DNA from: Thioalkalivibrio sulfidiphilus HL-EbGr7
GTDB taxonomy: Bacteria; Pseudomonadota; Gammaproteobacteria; Ectothiorhodospirales; Ectothiorhodospiraceae
Assembly: GCF_000021985.1 (NCBI RefSeq)
Contig: NC_011901.1
Span: 2,356,001-2,420,000, forward strand
Reading direction: 5' to 3'
DNA: 64,000 nt
The position numbers and the translations under genes are program-made. Every line of letters begins with the position of its first letter. The stretch's first letter is position 1. Under the pieces are notes generated by a model. That model did not search any database, was not told where the DNA came from, and saw nothing but the letters and a program-made list of their open reading frames with translations. Shown here piece after piece: positions 46,691-57,648 of this stretch.

Positions 46691-47725
46691 CTAGGGGGCC
46701 GGTCGGGAGGCCGGGCGTCCGAACAACGGACGCCCGGCCAAGCCTATTGTTAATTGTAACAACTCATCCCAGGGGCTGCCCGGTGCCTGGCCCTTGATCA
46801 CCCGGTCCGTGCGGGCGCACAGGGCCAGCAGGGCGCGCCAGGCGGGGGCCCGGTGCCGGGCGAGCGCCTTCTTCACCAGGGGCGCCCGCTTGGCCCAGAC
46901 GCTCTTCATGGCCTGGGCGGCAGGGGTGCCCGCCTCCATCTGCTCGGCGATGTCCGTGAGGCTGCGCACCTCCCGGGACAGGGCCCAGAGGATCAGCACC
47001 GCATCCACCCCCTCGCCGCGCAGGCCGTTGAGCACGTGCACCGCCCGGGCGCTGTCGCCGGCGAGCGCCGCATCGGCCAGGTCGTAGATGGTGTAGCGGG
47101 CAGCGTCGGAGACCGCCTCCAGCACCCCGTCGGCGTCCAGGGACCCCTCGCCCCGCAGCAGGGCCAGCTTCTCCACCTCCTGGGCGGCGGCCAGCAGGTT
47201 GCCCTCCACCCGCTCCGCTAGCAGGCGCACCGCCGGCTCGTCGGGCACGAGCCCCCGGCTGCGCAGGCGCCGGGCGATCCAGCCGGCGGTCTCGGCCAGC
47301 GACAAGGGCCAGACCTGGATCATCACCCCGGCCTGTTCCAGGGACTTGACCCACTTGCTGTTGGCTGCGCTCTTCTCCAGCTTGCCCGCATGCACCAGCA
47401 GCAGGGTGTCCTCGGGCAGCCGCAGGCAGTAGGCCTCCAGGGCCTTGGCGCCCTGGGTGCCCGGCTTGCCCGTGGGCAGACGCAGTTCCAGGATGCGCCG
47501 CTCGGCGAACAGGGACAGGCTGTCCGAGGCGGCCGTCAGCGCGCTCCAGTCAAAACTCCGGTCGGCGGTGAACACCTCCCGTTCCGTGTAGCCCCGGGTA
47601 CGCGCCGCGGCACGTACCGCGTCCGCCGCCTCCATGAGTTGCAGCGGCTCGTCGCCTGCGAACAGGTACACCGGGGCGAGGCCCTGTTCCAGGTGACGGG
47701 CGAGTTGTTCAGGCTTCAGGCGCAT
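46691..47725 (-). CDS. holA: HolA, DNA polymerase III delta subunit
   Basis: Clamp-loader delta subunit. 344 residues with an AAA-like N-terminus (PVYLFAGDEPLQLMEAADAVR), the central LPEDTLLLVHAGKLEKSAANSKW and C-terminal KSVWAKRAPLVKKALARH, matching HolA. Position leuS-lptE-holA is universal in gammaproteobacteria. The ATG is 12 nt from repeat R17. Confidence 0.95.
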   Translation of the reverse strand: MRLKPEQLARHLEQGLAPVYLFAGDEPLQLMEAADAVRAAARTRGYTEREVFTADRSFDWSALTAASDSLSLFAERRILELRLPTGKPGTQGAKALEAYCLRLPEDTLLLVHAGKLEKSAANSKWVKSLEQAGVMIQVWPLSLAETAGWIARRLRSRGLVPDEPAVRLLAERVEGNLLAAAQEVEKLALLRGEGSLDADGVLEAVSDAARYTIYDLADAALAGDSARAVHVLNGLRGEGVDAVLILWALSREVRSLTDIAEQMEAGTPAAQAMKSVWAKRAPLVKKALARHRAPAWRALLALCARTDRVIKGQAPGSPWDELLQLTIGLAGRPLFGRPASRPAP

Positions 47726-47736
47726 GGGACTTGGGG

Positions 47737-47897
47737 AATGGACAGGATGAACAGGATTTTTTCATGATGAACAGGAAAAATTATGGAATCTGAACCGCGA
47801 ATTACACATTCGCTTCGGATGCAGGCAGACCGTCTCACGGTTTTCAACTAGTCATGAGTCCTGTCAATCCTGAAAAATCCTGTTCATCCTGTCCATT
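47737..47897. repeat. Iterated-word inverted repeat, ACAGGATGA class (R17)
   Basis: Outer arms 47737-47762 (AATGGACAGGATGAACAGGA and on) and 47873-47897 (its reverse complement) have 9-nt word spacing. The long inner part (110 nt) contains degenerate copies of the same word (ATGAACAGGAAAAATT; GTCCTGTCAATCCTGAAAA). It fills the lptE-holA gap, with the lptE stop 8 nt to its right. Confidence 0.85.
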
Positions 47898-47905
47898 TTG
47901 AAGAG

Positions 47906-48400
47906 TCAACGCGCCGACTGCAGCCGGAACATCACCAGCTGGGCCAGGTCCCGCTCCATGGCCTCGCGCAGCGCCTGCTCCTGCTCGCCCTGGCTGAGCA
48001 CCAGCAGCGGGTCGTGCACGTATTCGCGGGTGATGTTGAGCGTCACCGGCTCCAGGGCCCATTCGCTGCCGCGGCCGCGCACCTCGTATTCCAGCACCAT
48101 GTAGAGTTCGTATTCGCTCACCCGGGCATCGCCACCCACGGACAGCACGCGCCGACCGGTGGTGAGTCGCTGCACCCGGAATTCAGCGGTGGACGCCTCG
48201 CGGCTGTCCACCAGGGTCACGCCGCCGGCCCGCAGCAAGCCCGACAGTTCCCGGGCGAAACCGTGATGGGCATTGATCCCGGTGAGCCAGGTACGCTCCA
48301 TCTGCGGCGGCAGGTCGGCCGCGCCGCGCAGTTGAAAGCCGCAGGAAGCAAGGAGCAGAGACAAGAGACAAGTGGCAAGAGACAAGTAAATGCGGGGCAC
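47906..48400 (-). CDS. lptE: LptE, LPS-assembly lipoprotein
   Basis: Outer-membrane lipoprotein that plugs LptD. GTG start at 48400 gives a 20-residue signal peptide MPRIYLSLATCLLSLLLASC (lipobox LASC, Cys20), followed by GFQLRGAADLPPQM and the LptE core to 164 residues. A longer frame (ATG 48439) would start inside the repeat with a charged N-terminus and is less likely. The hydrophobic core of the signal peptide is encoded by the arm of repeat R18. Flanked by holA and leuS. Confidence 0.9.
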   Translation of the reverse strand: MPRIYLSLATCLLSLLLASCGFQLRGAADLPPQMERTWLTGINAHHGFARELSGLLRAGGVTLVDSREASTAEFRVQRLTTGRRVLSVGGDARVSEYELYMVLEYEVRGRGSEWALEPVTLNITREYVHDPLLVLSQGEQEQALREAMERDLAQLVMFRLQSAR

Positions 48401-48448
48401 CCTGTGCCCGCCGTTCAACTTGCCTCTTGTCTCTTGCATCTTGTTTCT
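48341..48448. repeat. Iterated-heptamer inverted repeat, CAAG class (R18), partly inside lptE
   Basis: The left arm (48341-48389) is a 7-nt register GCAGGAA, GCAAGGA, GCAGAGA, CAAGAGA, CAAGTGG, CAAGAGA, CAAGTAA. The right arm (about 48414-48448) is the reverse complement of GAAACAAGATGCAAGAGA and CAAGAGGCAAG. A small GGGCAC/GTGCCC stem is in the loop. The left arm is translated as the lptE signal peptide on the minus strand, and the right end is adjacent to the leuS stop (48450-48452). Confidence 0.88.
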
Positions 48449-48449
48449 C

Positions 48450-51077
<2,628 letters not shown>

Positions 51078-51129
51078 CTACACTCATGAACGGGACATCC
51101 CGACCAATCCGTTCTCCCAGGAGGTACCC

Positions 51130-51495
51130 ATGCACCCCGACATGAACGAGATCCTCAACCCCAGCGCCGCCAGCCATGACCCTGCCTTCCGCCATGCCCC
51201 GTCCGGCTGGAGTCGGGACGAGGCCATCCGGGTCGCCCAGGCCGATGGTCTGAGACTCACCGACGATCACTGGGAAGTGGTGCGCGCCCTGCAGGAGTAC
51301 TACGCCCGACACCCGGACAGCCGGGTCAACCTGCGCGAGCTGCACGATGCCCTGGACGAGAAGTTCCACCGCCAGGGCGGGCGCAAGTACCTGTTCGGCC
51401 TGCTGCCCGGCGGCCCCGTGGCCCAGGGCTGCCGCCTGGCCGGCCTGCAGCCACCCGCCGGTGCCGTGCAGTCGGGCTTCGGCAGCGTCGCCTGA
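51130..51495 (+). CDS. DsrC/TusE-family sulfur-carrier-like protein lacking the penultimate cysteine
   Basis: 121-residue DsrC-fold protein (LTDDHWEVVRALQEYYARHP, FHRQGGRKYLFGLLPGGPVAQGC, CRLAGLQPPAGAV). In DsrC the C-terminal arm has an upstream Cys and a penultimate Cys; TusE keeps only the latter. Here the upstream Cys is present (GPVAQGC) but the penultimate position is Ala (PPAGAV), and a tail of seven residues follows. It therefore cannot act like TusE or canonical DsrC. AGGAGGT 5 nt before ATG 51130 fixes the start. Confidence 0.88.
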   Translation: MHPDMNEILNPSAASHDPAFRHAPSGWSRDEAIRVAQADGLRLTDDHWEVVRALQEYYARHPDSRVNLRELHDALDEKFHRQGGRKYLFGLLPGGPVAQGCRLAGLQPPAGAVQSGFGSVA

Positions 51496-51517
51496 TCCGC
51501 CTGGCTCAGGACTCATG

Positions 51518-51540
51518 GCCCCCGCCCCGCGGGCGGGGGC
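51518..51540 (+). terminator. GC hairpin downstream of the DsrC-like gene
   Basis: A perfect 10-bp stem GCCCCCGCCC/GGGCGGGGGC with a 3-nt loop lies 23 nt after the DsrC-like stop. No T tract follows, so it could be a weak terminator, an RNA-protecting hairpin or both. Confidence 0.45.
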
Positions 51541-52989
51541 GTGATCCTGTCCGCAAGGATTGATCCCTCTGCGGGTTTGCTTCATGCGGATCAGTGGCTA
51601 CCATGGGTCCGATCATCAGGAAACCGGCCAGACACCTTGACGCCTGATACGCCCCACAACAGACCATCCACCCCCACCGACCCGGCCGTGGAGGTGCTGC
51701 ACAAGCTGCGCGACGCCCGCGAACTGGAATCGGTCATCCACAACCTGCCGGGCTTTCTCTACGAACTGCGCCAGTCCCCCAACGGCAGCTTCAGATTCAC
51801 CTACCTGAGCCGGCGGGTGGAGGAGATGTTCCACATCCGGGTGGAAGACGCCCTGGCCGACGCCAACGTGCTGCTGGGCATGATCCATGCCGACGACCTG
51901 CACGTCATCGAGGACAGCATCCGGCACGCCCATATCGACGGCACCTCCTGCACCGACATGCGCATGATCCGGCCCGATGGCCGGATGTTCTGGATCGAGG
52001 CCTATGACACCCTGCACTTCCCGCCCGAGGGCGGCGTCATCTGGACCGGCTATGCCCAGGACATCACCGAGCGCAAGCTGCTGGAACAGGACCTGCGCCT
52101 GAGCGAGGCCAAGTTCCGCACCCTGGTGGAGAACGCCAACGACATCATCTACACCCTCACACCCGAGGGTGAACTGAGCTACATCTCCCCCAACTGGCAG
52201 GACGTCCTGGGCTACGAGGTGGAGCCCTTCATCGGCCATTCCTACGAGCCGCTGATTCACCCCAACGACCTGGACAGGACCCGGGAGTTCATGCGCGCCG
52301 TGTTCACCACCGGGAAGAAGCAGAGCGGCGTGGAATACCGCATCCGGCACGCCGACGGCAGCTGGCGCTGGCACACCTCCAATGCCTCTCCCGTGCTGGA
52401 TGAAGCCGGCCGCGTCAGCGCCTACCTGGGCATTGCCCGGGAGATCACCGAACGCAAGCAGCAGGAGGCGCAGATACACCATCTGGCCCACCACGACCTG
52501 CTCACCGGTCTGCCCAACCGCGCCATGTTCTTCGATCGGCTGGAAGCGGCCATCGACGAGGCCTCCGCCGAGTCCCGGAAACTGGCCCTGATGTTCGTGG
52601 ATCTGGACCGGTTCAAGCCGGTCAATGACCGACACGGTCACGCCGTGGGGGATCAGTTGCTGCAGGCGGTGGCCGGGCGCATGCACACCATACTACGCGC
52701 CGGCGACCTGGTGGGGCGCATCGGCGGCGACGAGTTCATCGTGCTGCTGCATGACATCCGCACAGAAGACGACGCCCTGACCGCCGCGGAAAAACTGCGC
52801 TGCCACCTGGAGACTCCCTTCGACATCGAGGGCCGACGCCTGCAAATCTCCGCCAGCATCGGCATCGCCCTCTACCCCAGCCACGCCGACAACGCCCGCG
52901 AACTGGCCCGGCGCGCCGACGAGGCCATGTACCTGTCCAAGGCCGAAGGACGCAATCTGACGACGCTCTATTCACCCGGACGGGATTGA
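51541..52989 (+). CDS. PAS-PAS-GGDEF diguanylate cyclase
   Basis: Soluble sensor (up to 482 residues). Two PAS domains with PAC tails (about 60-180 and 190-312: GYAQDITERK, GIAREITERK) precede an intact GGDEF domain (about 320-480; DLDRFKPVNDRHGH, RIGGDEF). The inhibitory RxxD site (RAGD) five residues before GGDEF suggests product feedback. No EAL domain. The start is uncertain: GTG 51541 abuts a hairpin, while in-frame TTGs at 51577 and 51637 are alternatives. No convincing ribosome site. Confidence 0.88.
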   Translation: MILSARIDPSAGLLHADQWLPWVRSSGNRPDTLTPDTPHNRPSTPTDPAVEVLHKLRDARELESVIHNLPGFLYELRQSPNGSFRFTYLSRRVEEMFHIRVEDALADANVLLGMIHADDLHVIEDSIRHAHIDGTSCTDMRMIRPDGRMFWIEAYDTLHFPPEGGVIWTGYAQDITERKLLEQDLRLSEAKFRTLVENANDIIYTLTPEGELSYISPNWQDVLGYEVEPFIGHSYEPLIHPNDLDRTREFMRAVFTTGKKQSGVEYRIRHADGSWRWHTSNASPVLDEAGRVSAYLGIAREITERKQQEAQIHHLAHHDLLTGLPNRAMFFDRLEAAIDEASAESRKLALMFVDLDRFKPVNDRHGHAVGDQLLQAVAGRMHTILRAGDLVGRIGGDEFIVLLHDIRTEDDALTAAEKLRCHLETPFDIEGRRLQISASIGIALYPSHADNARELARRADEAMYLSKAEGRNLTTLYSPGRD

Positions 52990-53074
52990 GCCCATGCCCC
53001 TCCCGCAAGCCTGGCCGATACATGGCCGGCGATTTCCCTGATAGACATTCAGGCTCTACCAAGGAAGCACGGAC

Positions 53075-54076
53075 CTACCAGCCACCGGAGGGCGCCCAGA
53101 TGTCCGCCTCGATGCCCGCATCGATGCGCGCCTGGATCGCCACCTGATCATGATGCTCGCGCAGTTTCTGGGCCACGTAGCTGCCAAGCGGCATCTCCCG
53201 AAGCTGTTCCGGGTAGCGCTCCGTCAACTCGAACCACGCGATGAGCCGCTGCTCCAGACGCGCCGGCCCCGGCTCACGCAGATAGGCCTTGAGCGCGAAA
53301 TAAAAGCGCAGGGTGTTGCGCTCGATCATGCCGCGCATGCCGCTCACATGGACGGGCTGGCCCGCCTCGTCCAGCCCTTCCACCGTGAAGCCGATGCGGT
53401 CACGGCCACCCACCGAGAAGTACAGGGCAAGGGTCATGCGCCCCAGGGCGCCATAGCGCAATGCATAGCGCAACCGCAGGAGACTGCGCTCTGCATCCAG
53501 GCGCATCGCGGAAAGCTCCAGGGAGAGATCTCTCAGGCCATGGGGACCGCGCTCTGCCTGCAAGCGGACGAGAAACGTCTCCGTGTTTAAGTGCTGGGCC
53601 TCGAAGCGCATGCCCAGTCGTTCCACCACCTCCGGGTCCTGGTAACGCTTCCGCCCGATATGCAGTCGGATCTCCTGACCTGGATGGGCCTCCTTGCGCT
53701 CAAGCACACAGGCCTTGATGTTGAAGTGCAGAAAGAAGATTTCACACCAGGCCTCGGCACTGTCGAGCTGGCGGACAAGCGCCTCGAAGGGGGCGTCCAG
53801 GATGGCGTGGACCTCGCCATGGACAGCACCCCTCTCCTCCACCGAGACCAGGTGCACGGGCTCTCCATCGAGCGGGCTGGTGCGGATCGCCTCGAGAATG
53901 GCGGCCTGATCAGCGTACAGCCCGGCCAGGGCGTCCCGGCCGAGGCACAGCATCAGCACCAGGCACAGCAGGCACAGCCATCGCCCCGGCAGGCAGCCAC
54001 TGATCGAGAACCCGCCGCAAGCACCGGGACCGTATACGCCACTAACCCGGAAGGCTCCCGATACCCCCGTACCCAT
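53075..54076 (-). CDS. Hypothetical exported protein
   Basis: 333 residues with an N-terminal hydrophobic segment (about 33-51, LCLLCLVLMLCLGRDALA) preceded by 30 Gly-rich residues, so the true start may be internal and the protein exported. The body is mixed alpha/beta (GEVHAILDAPFEALVRQLDSAEAWC, ALYFSVGGRDRIGFTVEGL) with two cysteines about 25 residues apart. No family recognised. Monocistronic, convergent with the diguanylate cyclase gene. The 279-nt gap on its other side holds no repeat. Confidence 0.65.
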   Translation of the reverse strand: MGTGVSGAFRVSGVYGPGACGGFSISGCLPGRWLCLLCLVLMLCLGRDALAGLYADQAAILEAIRTSPLDGEPVHLVSVEERGAVHGEVHAILDAPFEALVRQLDSAEAWCEIFFLHFNIKACVLERKEAHPGQEIRLHIGRKRYQDPEVVERLGMRFEAQHLNTETFLVRLQAERGPHGLRDLSLELSAMRLDAERSLLRLRYALRYGALGRMTLALYFSVGGRDRIGFTVEGLDEAGQPVHVSGMRGMIERNTLRFYFALKAYLREPGPARLEQRLIAWFELTERYPEQLREMPLGSYVAQKLREHHDQVAIQARIDAGIEADIWAPSGGW

Positions 54077-54355
54077 CGCATTCCACCTCCTGCATGCTCA
54101 CAGGATCACCCAATCGGACTGCCCCCATCACGACCCGGACACATCATCGCCCGATCGCACCACGCCTGTCTGCCCACGACCGATGTCCCGGAACACGGAC
54201 CCAAGCACCCGGCCTGATCGTGGGCGCCTCGACCACCCGGCATCAATGACTGATGCAGCTCAATTTGCCGCGGGAATCCGATAGCCATCCACACCGGGAC
54301 TTGGTAGCCTTCAAAAATAGATTCACCCGCGAGCGCCACCGCACGGAGGATTCCC

Positions 54356-54886
54356 ATGAGCGAGCAAAAGCACGAAGAGAACGTCAAGGACCGCCTGGCC
54401 CACGCCTACGACCGCATGCTGGAGCGGGTGCGCCACAGCCTTGAGACTGCCGAACACAAGGTGGCGCCGACCCTGGAGCATGCCCTGGAGGCGGCCAGGG
54501 AGAAGGCGGTGGAACTGGGTGAGATCACCCGGGAGGAAGCGGAGAAGGTGGGCGACTACGTGCGCCGCGACCTGCACGACATGGCGGACTACCTCAACGA
54601 GGCGAGCGACGACTACCGCAAGTGGTTCCGCATGGATCTGCAGCTGATCGAGGCCAGGATCATGGACCTGCTCGGCTCCATCGCGGACCGCACCCGGGTG
54701 GAAATCGCCGAAATCGCCGCCCGCGCCACGGTGCGCGAACGCCACACCGGCGAGATCACCGGACCCGGCGTGCTCATGTGCACCGAATGCGGCGAGGAAC
54801 TGCACTTCAAGAGCAGCGGCCACATCCCGCCCTGCCCCAAGTGCAAGTCCACCACCTTCCGGCGCACCCGCGGCGAAACATCGTAG
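54356..54886 (+). CDS. DUF1451 (YbeL-like) zinc-ribbon protein
   Basis: 176-residue cytoplasmic protein: an N-terminal helical region (about 1-110) followed by two CxxC knuckles (CTECGEELHF and PCPKCKSTTF) forming a zinc ribbon, as in E. coli YbeL. Function unknown. GGAGG lies 6-7 nt before the ATG. The stop codon TAG is part of the GTAG head of a REP element. Confidence 0.9.
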   Translation: MSEQKHEENVKDRLAHAYDRMLERVRHSLETAEHKVAPTLEHALEAAREKAVELGEITREEAEKVGDYVRRDLHDMADYLNEASDDYRKWFRMDLQLIEARIMDLLGSIADRTRVEIAEIAARATVRERHTGEITGPGVLMCTECGEELHFKSSGHIPPCPKCKSTTFRRTRGETS

Positions 54887-54908
54887 GCGCGGCGACCCCG
54901 CCGCGAAC
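54883..54908 (+). repeat. REP palindrome with GTAG head
   Basis: GTAGGCGCGGCGACCCCGCC and a few more bases, matching the GTAG-headed units at 8595-8663 and 34101-34168. The TAG at 54884-54886 is the DUF1451 stop codon. Located immediately upstream of repeat R19 in the convergent gap to the DsrS-like gene. Confidence 0.72.
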
Positions 54909-54940
54909 CTCTCCGGGATAAGCCAAAAGTCCCTATCTCA

Positions 54941-55027
54941 CGCAGAGGGCGCAGAGACGCGGAGATCGCAGAGGATTTTTGACATCAATTCTTTGCGCCC
55001 TCTGCGTCTTTGCGTCCTCTGCGTTAA
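54941..55027. repeat. Iterated-word inverted repeat, CGCAAAGA class (R19)
   Basis: The left arm (54941-54975) is CGCAGAGGGCGCAGAGACGC and on. The right arm (54990-55027) is the reverse complement of TTAACGCAGAGGACGCAAAG, with 8-9 nt word spacing. The loop is 14 nt. It separates the convergent DUF1451 and DsrS-like genes; the latter's stop is 7 nt to the right. Confidence 0.88.
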
Positions 55028-55034
55028 CTACCGA

Positions 55035-56177
55035 TCACCGAGTTCCTTTTCCGCGCAGGCGATGCACATGCGGCATGAGCGGCCCGGTCACCGGCTCGAT
55101 GCTCTGCCGCAGGGCGATACCGACGGAGTCCGACAAGCCGAAGATGGGGGCAATGAGCTGCTCGCCCACGCAGGCCAGGACCCGCAGGCTTTCAAGCAAG
55201 GGATGATCCTGTTCCGGCAGGGCGGACCTGAGCGCGGCCAGCTCGCCGCAAAGCCGCGCATCGGCCGGTCCACTGTCCGCTGCGGTGCAGACCGCCAGCA
55301 GGGATGCCATGTCCCGGTAGCGAGCCTCGGCGGGCTTGATGGGGGCGAAGTAGGCCTCGATGGCCTCGAACAGCTGGATCACCACACCCTGATCCGCACT
55401 GCGACCCAACACCCCTTCCACCGTCTCCAGCCAGGCCTGGCCCTGGGGACTCAACAGCCGCATAAGCAACCGGGCGTGGGCATTGCCGCCTTCGGCCAGG
55501 GCCGTAAGCAGCGGCTCCAGCTCGGCCAGGCGCGGATGGGGCGGCTGCTGCGAGGGCAGTGCATCGGGCAGGGTCTTCAGGAAACCCACCCGAAACGCGG
55601 GCTTGCGCTGGCCCCGGGACCAGAGGGAGGCCTGCACCTGCTCGCCCACCAGTCCGGGCTGCAGCACCAGGCGCACTGACTCCGCCACCTTCTGACTGTC
55701 CTCCTCGAAGGGCATGAACTCCACCAGGAACTCCGCCAGCACCCGGCCCATGTCGCTCGTCGCCACCTGTGCCCGGCGCAGCATGGCCCGCGCATGATCC
55801 GGGGACTGGTCCACCCACCAGGCGTGTCGGGCGATCTCCTCGGTGAGGCCTTCGGCATGCACCACCGCTGCCACCGCCTCAGGCTCGCCCAGGCGCAGCA
55901 GCTTGGTGAGGCTCTCGGTGCGGGCGTGGCCCGTGCGGGTCCAGCGGTGCATGAAGCGGGGATAGCCGTGGGGGGAACCCAGCACCTGGTTGGAGATCAT
56001 CTCGCGCACCTGGCGCAGGTATTTCTCCTCCGGGCAGTTGGGATGCAGCTGCACCTTGGCCTCGCCCCGGGGCGTGAGCCCCACCACCAGCAGCTTGCCC
56101 TCGTCGATGCGCAGGGCCTGGAGCTCCTGCTTGAGGAGGACGTTTAAACGCAGGCTGTCTTCTGGGCTCAGGTTCAT
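55035..56177 (-). CDS. dsrS: Probable DsrS-like sulfur-oxidation protein
   Basis: 380-residue soluble protein: LRLNVLLKQELQALRIDE near the N-terminus, VREMISNQVLGSPHGYPRFMHRWTRTGHAR, and the C-terminal half rich in helices. From memory this matches the DsrS family of sulfur oxidisers, whose first residues and LGSPxGYP block are similar. Catalytic residues are not known. Not in a dsr operon here: downstream on the same strand is R19, upstream is a VWA/MoxR pair. If not DsrS it is an unrecognised family. Confidence 0.58.
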   Translation of the reverse strand: MNLSPEDSLRLNVLLKQELQALRIDEGKLLVVGLTPRGEAKVQLHPNCPEEKYLRQVREMISNQVLGSPHGYPRFMHRWTRTGHARTESLTKLLRLGEPEAVAAVVHAEGLTEEIARHAWWVDQSPDHARAMLRRAQVATSDMGRVLAEFLVEFMPFEEDSQKVAESVRLVLQPGLVGEQVQASLWSRGQRKPAFRVGFLKTLPDALPSQQPPHPRLAELEPLLTALAEGGNAHARLLMRLLSPQGQAWLETVEGVLGRSADQGVVIQLFEAIEAYFAPIKPAEARYRDMASLLAVCTAADSGPADARLCGELAALRSALPEQDHPLLESLRVLACVGEQLIAPIFGLSDSVGIALRQSIEPVTGPLMPHVHRLRGKGTR

Positions 56178-56199
56178 GGTTCAACCAGTGGTTGTAATG

Positions 56200-56361
56200 A
56201 AGTGGCAAGTCTCAAGTGGCAAGTGGCAAGTTAAACCACCCTCACCCCAGCCCTCTCCCTGAGGGAGAGGGAGCAAAACCAGACATAACACCCTGCCTTA
56301 AATCGTGGTGAGGTTTGATATGGGTGTCCCTTGCCACTAGCCACTTGAAACTAGCCACTCG
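56200..56361. repeat. Iterated-heptamer inverted repeat with hairpin cargo, AAGTGGC class (R20)
   Basis: The left arm (56200-56232) is heptamers AGTGGCAAGTCTCAAGTGGC and on. The right arm (56328-56361) is the reverse complement with CTAG variants. The loop contains the hairpin module CCCTCTCCCTGAGGGAGAGGG (56237-56273) in inverted orientation, plus 50 nt of further sequence. It fills most of the gap between the VWA gene and the DsrS-like gene. Confidence 0.85.
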
Positions 56362-56364
56362 CGT

Positions 56365-57648
56365 TCAGTTCAACTGAACGCGCTGCCCCCAGGGCACCGG
56401 CGTCTTGCCCTTGACCAGCCACACCACGGGATAGTGGGGCGGCAGCGGGGGGAAATCCCCCTGGGCGTCGGTGAAGTACACCAGCAGGTCCGGCTGGCGG
56501 TCGAGGCCCGCGATCCAGTCGAATACGGGCCGGAAGTCGGTGCCGCCGCCGCCCTGGAAGGACTCGGGCAGGCGCAGGGTCTCCCAGGGCTCGAACACCC
56601 AGGGGCCATCGGCATTCATCTGGTGATCACAGGCGTGCAGGGTGACCCGGGCGCGGATCTGGCCCTTGATGGCGTCCACCTCGGTGATGAAGTCGGTCAT
56701 CTCCTTCGCAGACACGGAACCACTGGTGTCCAGCACCACCACCACGTCCAGGTTGTGGCTCCTGAGGTTCGGCAGGATGGCGGGCTCGCCGCGCCTGGAC
56801 GAGGGACGGCTGTAGCTGTAGTCGTCCCGGGCCTGGGCGCTCATGTAGCGGGCCAGCAGCATGCGCCAGGGCAGCTGGGGTTGCAGCAGGTGATCCACCA
56901 GGCGCGCCATGTCGCCGCTGAGCTTGCCCGCCTGCATGGCCTGCTGGGCGGCGCCGGCCAGACGCTGGCGCCACTGCACCGCCAGTTCCTCCCGCTCCTG
57001 GTGGCCGAGCGGCGGGGGCGGCTGGTCACCGCCCTGGTGCTCGTCGGTCTCCCGTTCGGGACTCTCGGCTTCGTTCTGCCCCTCGCCGGGATCCTGCTGC
57101 GGGTTCTCGTCGCGGCGCTTGCCCATGTCCTCCCCGGACTCCGGCGGCGGCTGCTTGCCCTTGCCGCTGCGCTGCTCCTCGGGCTGGTCGTAGACGTGCT
57201 GGTCCAGGGTCGAGTCGTTCTCGTTGTCCTGGATGAAGGGGTAAATCTCCTCGGCGGACATGCCCTCGTAGCTGCGTTCATACAGCATGCCCGGAGGCGG
57301 CGTGAGGCCGTCGTTGATGAGGATGGGATTGATGGCGTAGTCGCAGGCGATGTCCCAGAGGTGCTTGACCCGGTGGCCGCGACGGGCGAAGTGCCCCAGT
57401 GCACAGTGCAGGGCCTCGTGGGCCAGCATGTACTGCACCTCGGCCAAGTTGAGCTTGTCGATGTACTCGGCGTTGTAATAGAGCTTGCGCGCGTCCGTGG
57501 CGGTGGTCCTGCACCAGTCTCCGGCGGGCTCAAGCGGCAGGCGCAGGACCAGGGCGCCGAGAAACGGCTTGTCCAGGATCAGGCGCGTGCGCGCCGCGCC
57601 CAGCTTGGTTTCGACGTCCGGCCGGCTCACGAGAAGGCTGGCCCGCAT
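56365..57648 (-). CDS. VWA-like protein with DUF2201-type metallopeptidase motif
   Basis: 427 residues. The N-terminal half has a zinc-protease-like motif HEALHCALGHFARR (HExxH, about 94) as in the DUF2201 family. The middle is a charged, low-complexity region (about 145-215). The C-terminal half is a VWA-like domain (VVVLDTSGSVSAKEM, about 305; MIDAS DxSxS). These proteins pair with MoxR ATPases in complex assembly. The start ATG is inside a 29-bp inverted repeat; GTG 57630 is a plausible alternative. Confidence 0.85.
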   Translation of the reverse strand: MRASLLVSRPDVETKLGAARTRLILDKPFLGALVLRLPLEPAGDWCRTTATDARKLYYNAEYIDKLNLAEVQYMLAHEALHCALGHFARRGHRVKHLWDIACDYAINPILINDGLTPPPGMLYERSYEGMSAEEIYPFIQDNENDSTLDQHVYDQPEEQRSGKGKQPPPESGEDMGKRRDENPQQDPGEGQNEAESPERETDEHQGGDQPPPPLGHQEREELAVQWRQRLAGAAQQAMQAGKLSGDMARLVDHLLQPQLPWRMLLARYMSAQARDDYSYSRPSSRRGEPAILPNLRSHNLDVVVVLDTSGSVSAKEMTDFITEVDAIKGQIRARVTLHACDHQMNADGPWVFEPWETLRLPESFQGGGGTDFRPVFDWIAGLDRQPDLLVYFTDAQGDFPPLPPHYPVVWLVKGKTPVPWGQRVQLN

